NCBI RefSeq assembly: GCF_008831285.2 | Contig: NW_022204507.1 | Coordinates: 3,382,517 to 3,446,516, forward strand | Origin: Nymphaea colorata | Lineage: Eukaryota; Streptophyta; Magnoliopsida; Nymphaeales; Nymphaeaceae | Direction: 5' to 3' | DNA length: 64,000 nt | Part shown: in pieces, positions 59,880-64,000 of the stretch | How positions within the stretch are numbered: position 1 is the stretch's first letter | Layout: each line of letters starts with the position of its first letter | Position numbers and translations under genes: made by a program | Notes under the pieces: generated by a model | What the model was told of the DNA's origin: nothing | Database searches by the model: none | What the model saw: only the letters and a program-made list of their open reading frames with translations

Positions 59880-62800
59880 CCAATCTGAGCAAGAACAGCT
59901 ATAGTACTTGTAGGTAAATCTTCAATAGCACACTAGCGAGGAAAGTGGAAAGGCCCTAGAGAAATGTATGTGACGATACTCGAACAGTTGTTGGAGATCC
60001 ATATATTTACTGGACTCAGTTATCTTATATAGTTATGCACCTAAGTCTGGAAGCAAGAGTGAAATCCTGAGATATTCACACCATTTTACGAGGTGCAGGA
60101 TTAACCTCCATCTTGCTCGAGTGCAAAATCCAACCAGTTCCGACCCAGTTTGGTTTGACTCAGAAAGCTCGACAGAGCCCCTCTCTATCTTCGTCTGTTT
60201 CATCCTTTTCTGCTATGGTTATTTCACTTATATTCTAACAAGTATGGTGATGATCTTGGAAGGACTGAATTTATAGATATTTTCCTTTCTCATCCACCAA
60301 ATTAACTATAAATAAAGCATAGTTAATAGAAGGTAGAATGTTTTGGATTCAATTGTGAAACTTATTGTTTAGGTTGTGAACCGGTATACAGCTGTTCTGA
60401 ACAGCTCATGCTAGCATTCATTTTGCGGCGTAGTTAATAGGCAGACCTGGCAGCCAAAAGAACAAGTTTATCGCTATTCAGTTATCGTGTATATGTGGAG
60501 TTTGATAGCTGTTGGATATGCATAAGCAGAATGGCCCTAACTTTTTTGAGCTTGTGGATTCAGATGTTAACAATCCAACCATTATAGAGCCATAGGATGA
60601 CATTATCCTTGTCACAGGGGTTCGAGAAATCAAGGTTTCAGTCCACAATAGGCAGTAAATGAGGCAGCTATTTGCTGAATTTCCTCCTGTAACGTAAGCA
60701 TCATTGATCTGAATTCTTCCACTGCTCCCTTCCCGCATCAGAACTTCATCTTGCTAATTGTAATTTTTGCTTTTCCTGCATCATGCAGGTGCTCGCTCGA
60801 CAACGATGAACGAGAACTTCCACTGGTTTACGTAGACAAGAGGTTTCAATTAATAAAGCATATATGAGCATATTTCATCCACTATAAATCAACTGTGAAT
60901 ATAAATAGCCGAAATATCGATATATATTGATTTCTGAACATATCTAGGGAGGGTCTTGGTGTGAAGAACGAAATCAAGGAGATAATTGCTAGTGAAGCTG
61001 ATTATATGCACAGGACTTTACACATATGCATTGTATATAAGTTCATGTGCACGACACACACTCACAAAAGCTGTACACCATGCACAGTGCACAGCCATGC
61101 ATGTAACTCCCTCTCATCTATTGGGGTCATGTACAAATAAATATTAAATATTTCTGCATCCATTTACGAGGTCAGGAGTTGGGGCTTGTTGAGTCTGTTG
61201 GGATTGTCACCTAATTGCATCATGCATTGCTAATACTAAATGTTATGTCTTAAGTTACTAAGTATGTACAAATACTCATATTCCAGGTCAATCAATTTTA
61301 GTTGGAAGAAATCAAACATGCAGTCCAGAGAGACTAACTTGCTTCATGTACTTATAGAAAAAATGTAGTATAAAAATTTATAATCTAACCCATCCGAATT
61401 ACCGAGTCAACAACTTTGACCTGAAAACCAATCTTCAAGTTATTTGAATCTGCTTCACGAGTTTACCAACTATACTTAAAGGCATATCCCTAACCATTTA
61501 CATCCCACTTTCTGTAGTCCATAAAATCGTGTTGGTCCTTCCCCAGTCTCCAGGATGGGCAGGGATTTGGAACCTTTATCCACCTGCCTAGCTCCTATGG
61601 CTCGTCTGCCTATGCCACATCCTCTAAAATGTGACTTATTTGATATTGGCTCAATTCAGACACCATATGATTGAGGGTGAGCATCAGAATTTCACAATAG
61701 GCTTGGAGTACATTGTGGTGCTAAAAAAATGAACCAAAACCAATCTCTGATATCTCAATTGCATATTTATGCAATTGAAAGAAATATTCGTCAAAAAATG
61801 ATTTGGCAAACTTGCAAGTGTCCAGGATTTCCCAAATATTCATATCCTTTGTTCAAAAAGGTAATGATTTTGGGTGTGGTACTTGTGAAACTCCTATTCT
61901 CAAAGTTCTGCAAACATGAGGAAAATACTCCTTTTGATTCATAGTCTTGGTCACTGGATGATCTTATAGCCAGTGAAAGCAAGGCAAATATAATCTCACT
62001 TTCATCCAGAAGGTTGCAGATTCGCCAATAGCTAATTTCCACTGGAAACCCAATTTTTAAACATGCAAAATTTGAAAATTAGAATGCTCACATGTGATCC
62101 ACATTATCGGGTGCTCAAGAACACTTTCTAAAGCGAAAGCAAATTAATAGAACACATGCACTCCTATGCACAATGGGGAATATGTGATGAAAGTTAATGC
62201 AAAAATTTAAAAATGTGTGCAGCTGTTTTTATGAAGAAGGTCAAGGGTTCAACTTTTGGGTTCCCCAATAATTCCATCGTATGACAAGTGCCCCTTCACC
62301 TTGCCTATTTTAATTTTCAGTTTTTTGTTTTTAATGCATATGTCAATTATAGCCATAGTGGAATCACCAAGAGTCCTGTCAATTATGGCTATAGTGGAAT
62401 CACCAAGAGTCATGTCATTTATTTTTCAGTTTTTTTTGTTGTGTATATATATATATGGTCCTTTGGGTCAGCCAAAAGTGTGTGAGAAAGGCTTTCAAGT
62501 GTGCTCAAAGATTTTTTGTCGTGTGCTTAATCTTTGCTGCCTTGTGTCATGCCTTGTGACCACTTGTAGAAACAAGTGCTGGATTAGTGTATGTGCTATT
62601 CTTGTGTTGTATGTTGTGTCATTCACAGGAACACAAGAAGAGGACGAGCAGGCAGGTCATTCCTGTAGCAAACAATAGGACTACCTACAAGATTTTGATC
62701 TGCTTGTTGCACACATGTTTCCCAGCAATTATTAAGTTGAAATAAGACTCGGTTATTGCTCTCTCTAATAGAGACCGAACAAGGAGAACTGCAGGTACAA

Positions 62801-62912
62801 TTACGATAGAAATGAAATACAATGGACCTAATGTATGCAAAACTTCATTTCTTTTTTTCCTTAACAGCATTTCTGCTCCCAAAAGTGTTCAAATGTCATA
62901 TTACCCGTTGCA
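59880..62912. repeat. Right arm of the 3-kb inverted duplication
   Basis: Inverted copy of 20639-23714, sharp at both ends, with small differences throughout. It includes the same 36-bp doublet (62341-62418) and the same splice-site sequences, but the gene-end exon is broken here. Confidence 0.93.
60522..60867 (+). pseudogene. Broken copy of the gene end at 22731-23051
   Basis: The exon homologous to 22904-23051 carries in-frame TAG (IIEP stop DD) and TAA (NRQ stop) codons, while the donor GTAAGC and the terminal exon ending KHI stop are kept. Compared with the left copy, the PFDD and RWQKK segments are changed, so this copy is a pseudogene. Confidence 0.7.
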
Positions 62913-63127
62913 AGAGAAACAAGGTTTCCAACCTCTGAACCTGCCTGCGATTATGGATTTTTCCAAAAGCCTTTACTTTTGTGGGAATGTGCAATGATCC
63001 AAATTGATTCCGACTATCGCTTCAAAAATATATTACTTAGCTTCATATTCATGACATTCCCAGTCAAATGATTAACTCTGATTAAAATCATAATCTCTGG
63101 ATTCTTAGTTGTTGATATTCCCCATAC

Positions 63128-64000
63128 ATCAGCAATCTCTCCCTCTTACAAGTTCTTGATCTCTCCAAAGATAACATCCACGGTCATCTTCCCATTGATT
63201 TTAGCCACCTCCAAGTGCTTTTTGCAGCAGAAAATGAATTCTATGGAAGCATTCCAGAGTCCTTAGGCATTCTGCAGGAACTCAAGTTCCTAAATCTTTA
63301 TGATAACAAGCTCACATGCACCATTCCATTTGCTTTTGCCAACCTCTCAAAGCTGGAGCACCTTAATATTGGTCAAAATCATATTCATGGGAACATTCCT
63401 TCTAAGTTGGTAAGCATAATCCGCTTGCAATTCTTTAGTGTGGAAAAGAACAATCTCACTGATACACTGCCAGACAGCTTGTTTAACCTATCTGCTCTTC
63501 AGCCTTTGAGTTTCATGACCAATCAACTAACAGGGCATCTCCCTAAAGATGTTGGCCACTTCCTGCCCAATCTCCAATCTCTCGCAATGAGTGACAACAA
63601 TTTTGATGGCCCTTTCCCACCTTCTTTTTCCAATTCTACTAGTCTCCAAACTGTAAGTGCAGGACACAATAAATTCAGTGGTCTGATACCAATAGAATTA
63701 CCTCTACAGCAATATGTTGACCAATATCCCAGGAAACTGTGAGCTCTCCATTTTCACATCCTTCACCAACTGCCGACTGTTAGAGGACGTTGATCTATCA
63801 CAAAACCTTTTGAACAGCATTCTTCCCGCCTCTGTTGGAAACCTGACAACCACCTTGTAGAAACTTCACATTTCCTCTAATCTGATTGAAGGTACTATCC
63901 CATTGGCCTTAGCCAACTTGACCAAGTTAATTTCCTTAGATTTAAGTTTCAACAAAATAAAAGGGATCATTCCACCAAATATAGGACAGATGCGCAGCTT
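63128..64000 (+). pseudogene. Leucine-rich repeat receptor-like protein (Xa21/EFR/FLS2-type), truncated and frameshifted
   Basis: From about 63128 the frame gives regular 24-residue LRRs with LxxLxxLxLxxNxLxGxIP periodicity: YISNLSLLQVLDLSKDNIHG, FAAENEFYGSIPESLGI, LKFLNLYDNKLTCTIPFAFA, LEHLNIGQNHIHGNIPSKLV, LQSLAMSDNNFDGPFPPSFS, LQTVSAGHNKFSGLIPIEL. The frame breaks near 63700 and resumes in another frame (NMLTNIPGNCELSIFTSFTN, LLEDVDLSQNLLNSILPA), hits an in-frame TAG at 63858-63860, then continues (LHISSNLIEGTIPLALANLT) to the window end. The signal peptide and first repeats are absent. The transmembrane and kinase parts, if any, lie outside the window. Such receptors sense extracellular ligands in plant immunity. 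Confidence 0.85.

Noticed and set aside
1-64000. CRISPR arrays, bacterial operons, tRNA or rRNA genes
   Set aside because: No regularly spaced repeat-spacer pattern, Shine-Dalgarno-type gene clusters or tRNA-like B-box structures were seen. All tandem repeats lack unique spacers and the window is clearly plant nuclear DNA.
1-64000. A new multigene biological system
   Set aside because: The coding pieces are unrelated TE domains and isolated host pseudogenes, with no conserved co-directional cluster.

Overview
This window is nuclear DNA of a flowering plant. The evidence is degraded Ty1-copia, Ty3-gypsy (chromovirus) and LINE-1 elements, hAT-like MITEs with 8-bp target duplications, GT-AG introns, fragments of plant gene families (a JMJ14/JMJ18-type histone demethylase, a GH2 beta-galactosidase, an Xa21/EFR-type LRR receptor) and a probable plant mitochondrial nad5 insertion. 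The species cannot be named from this sequence. A run of 100 N (6401-6500) marks a draft assembly gap.

Layout. 1-2042: AT-rich duplicated segment D, found again in direct orientation at 57111-58804. 2043 to the gap: a young Ty1-copia element on the minus strand (Copia-1) inserted in D, with almost identical LTR sequence, no recognisable gag, and pol broken only by single-base shifts. 8595-9028: hAT-like MITE. 11012-17150: two older minus-strand copia elements (Copia-2, Copia-3) joined through one shared LTR at 15617-15930; Copia-2 carries a MITE in its integrase. 18591-19583: a second MITE-like element with a 7/8 target duplication. 20639-23714: left arm of a 3-kb inverted duplication whose right arm is 59880-62912. 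28161-32430: AT microsatellite followed by two tandem-repeat blocks. 34015-35140: chromovirus integrase and chromodomain-like remnant. 36673-37474: 5' end of a GH2 beta-galactosidase pseudogene. 41318-42550: very decayed plus-strand copia remnant. 42895-45929: 3' half of a JmjC demethylase pseudogene. 47400-48417: probable mitochondrial DNA insertion. 49319-50407: third GAGCTC-rich element. 50600-52105: LINE-1 remnant on the minus strand. 53670-54240: diverged tandem repeats. 63128 to the end: 5'-truncated LRR receptor pseudogene that runs out of the window.

I see no intact, confidently functional host gene. The best candidates for expressed host sequence are the intact two-exon gene end in the left inverted arm (22731-23051), the QPSKK-repeat reading frame beside that arm (20325-20638), and unrecognised reading frames at 17651-18043 and 59241-59633. 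The genes do not form a pathway. The window is repeat-rich intergenic DNA built by successive insertions, segmental duplication and gene fragmentation, and I found no convincing new biological system. The most informative points are the gag-less, CCG-expanded young Copia-1, the patchwork duplications, and the clearly dated host pseudogenes.
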